Under the pieces are notes generated by a model that was not told the DNA's origin, did not search any database, and saw only the letters and a list, made by a program, of their open reading frames with translations. 6,610 nt of DNA, taken from assembly GCA_028288775.1 (NCBI GenBank), contig JAQGHP010000277.1, positions 1 to 6,610 of the forward strand. Direction: 5' to 3'. Position 1 is the stretch's first letter; the number at the start of each line of letters is the position of its first letter. The DNA comes from Phycisphaerales bacterium. GTDB lineage: Bacteria; Planctomycetota; Phycisphaerae; Tepidisphaerales; Tepidisphaeraceae. A program made the translations under genes and the position numbers. Below, piece by piece: positions 5,423 through 6,610 of the stretch.

Positions 5423-6478
5423 CTACTTCACTTCAGCACCGGGCTCGAAAAGTCCGGTATCCAGCCGGTCGTTGGACGGCCGGTATTTCATCCCCAAATG
5501 CTCGTATGCCAACTTCGTCGCCCGGCGGCCTTGCCGCGTGCGCGTCACGAAGGCATTCTGCAGCAAATACGGCTCGATCACGTCTTCGAGCGTGTCGCGC
5601 TCTTCGCCCATTGTCGCGGCCACCGCTTCAATTCCAACCGGCCCGCCTTCGTACACTTCAATCATGGTGCGGAGGAATGTGCGGTCCTGGTCGTCGAGGC
5701 CCTTTTCGTCGATGGCGGCTAATTCCAGCGCGGACTTGGTGATTGGTAGTGTTACCTTCCCGTTGCCTTCGACGGCCGCGAAGTCGCGCACTCGGCGGAG
5801 CAGGCGATTGGCCACACGCGGCGTGCCGCGGCTTCGGCGGGCCAGCTCCCACAGCGCCGTTTCCTCGGCAACCAGTTTCAAAAGCACGGCGTTCGCCACC
5901 AGAATCTCGTGCAACGCCTCGGGCGAATAAAACTCGATGTGCTCGCTGATCCCGAACCGCCCGCGCATCGGCCCGGTCAGCAGGCCGAGGCGCGTCGTCG
6001 CGCCGATCAACGTGAACGGCTGCACCGGGATCGTCATCACCCGCGCGTGCGCGCCCTGGTCGAGCGTCACGTCCACCTTGAAATCCTCCATCGCCGGGTA
6101 GAGGTATTCCTCAATCACGGCGGACAGCCGATGGATCTCGTCGATGAACAACACGTCGCCGCGACCTAGCTTGGTGAGAATGCCGACCAGGTCCGCGGGC
6201 TTGGTCAGCGCCGGCCCGTTAGTGACATGCACCTGCGCGCCCACTTCGTTGGCCACCACGTGCGCCAGCGTCGTCTTCCCCAGCCCCGGCGGGCCGTGCA
6301 GCAGCACATGATCGACCGGCTCCTTGCGCCCCCGAGCCGCGTCCACGGCGATCTTCAGCTTGCGGATCAGCGACTGCTGCCCCACGTACTGCGCGAACTT
6401 GAGCGGGCGCAGCGCGTAGTTATACCGCTCCTCCTCCTCCCCACCCGAGCCCGGCCCAACAATACGGTCACGCGCCAT
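5423..6478 (-). CDS. ruvB: Holliday junction branch migration helicase RuvB
   Basis: RuvB is the hexameric AAA+ motor that, with RuvA, drives branch migration of Holliday junctions in recombination and repair; RuvC then resolves them. Counting from ATG6478 (351 residues, normal for the family): RPLKFAQYVGQ (24-34); Walker A GPPGLGKTT (62-70); Walker B VLFIDEIHRL (109-118) with D113/E114; YPAMED (127-132); sensor 1 GATTR (159-163); arginine finger in GPMRGRFG (169-176); sensor 2 RGTPRVANRLLRRVRDFA (217-234); and the winged-helix end GPVGIEAVAATMGEERDTLEDVIEPYL (279-305). The C-terminus has about 20 extra residues. The frame continues upstream to an ATG at 6580, but those 34 residues are unlike RuvB and that ATG overlaps a TATAAT box, so ATG6478 is chosen; starts at 6508 or 6511 (GTG) are also possible. 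No ruvA or ruvC lies in the window; the region upstream is cut off. Confidence 0.93.
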   Translation of the reverse strand: MARDRIVGPGSGGEEEERYNYALRPLKFAQYVGQQSLIRKLKIAVDAARGRKEPVDHVLLHGPPGLGKTTLAHVVANEVGAQVHVTNGPALTKPADLVGILTKLGRGDVLFIDEIHRLSAVIEEYLYPAMEDFKVDVTLDQGAHARVMTIPVQPFTLIGATTRLGLLTGPMRGRFGISEHIEFYSPEALHEILVANAVLLKLVAEETALWELARRSRGTPRVANRLLRRVRDFAAVEGNGKVTLPITKSALELAAIDEKGLDDQDRTFLRTMIEVYEGGPVGIEAVAATMGEERDTLEDVIEPYLLQNAFVTRTRQGRRATKLAYEHLGMKYRPSNDRLDTGLFEPGAEVK

Positions 6479-6578
6479 AACGACAGTTTTAGCGATCGAC
6501 AGAACCATCACAAGTGCGCCCCTGCGCGGGAAAGAACAACACACCGCCGCCCGGGAACGACCCGAACACAACGCTAAC

Positions 6579-6584
6579 ATTATA
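6579..6584 (-). promoter_or_regulatory. Possible -10 element of ruvB
   Basis: The minus strand reads TATAAT, a perfect sigma-70 -10 match, in a GC-rich region. It would start transcription near 6572, about 94 nt before the chosen ruvB ATG. No good -35 sits at the expected spacing (6602-6607 reads CTGGAT). If used, it rules out the most upstream ATG (6580), which overlaps the box. Confidence 0.35.
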
Positions 6585-6610
6585 GGCGAGGATTATGGCG
6601 CATCCAGCGA

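Noticed and set aside
6479..6580. N-terminal extension of ruvB by 34 residues
   Set aside because: The residues do not resemble RuvB, the ATG overlaps a TATAAT box, and starting at 6478 gives the normal family length.

Overview
The window looks like GC-rich chromosomal DNA from a free-living Gram-negative bacterium, most likely a planctomycete or a relative. The grounds are an LPS-kinase-family (WaaP/Kdo) gene, signal peptides, an esterase of the GLSMGGFGTW type common in Planctomycetota, and dispersed short palindromes of the 'tgggcgggacgccca' and 'gtgggcgagtacgcccac' kinds. The taxonomic call is inference from family resemblance; no marker gene settles it.

Layout, left to right: (1) the 3' part of a WaaP/Kdo-family kinase gene (+) that enters from outside the window; (2) a gene-free block, about 672-898, made of two concentric inverted-repeat pairs between two convergent genes; (3) a secreted alpha/beta-hydrolase (-); (4) a second palindromic repeat pair (1811-1926); (5) one long open frame (-) encoding a tRNA(Ile)-lysidine synthetase (TilS) joined in frame to a complete N-acetylmuramic acid 6-phosphate etherase (MurQ); (6) divergent from it across only 30 bp, a small exported protein with two related beta-rich repeats (+); (7) a 241-bp spacer; (8) a two-gene unit (+), an 86-residue helical protein followed 23 bp later by an HNH nuclease; (9) ruvB (-), convergent with the HNH gene, its stop 12 bp away.

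The genes do not form one pathway. TilS (decoding of AUA codons), MurQ (recovery of the cell-wall sugar MurNAc) and RuvB (Holliday-junction branch migration) are housekeeping functions, the kinase and the two exported proteins belong to the envelope, and the small-protein/HNH pair looks like a self-contained accessory module. The points most worth a second look are the TilS-MurQ fusion, the small-protein/HNH pair, the nested palindromes, and the 30-bp divergent promoter in which one TATTATA island can serve as the -10 element in both directions.

No tRNA, rRNA, CRISPR array or transposase gene was seen.
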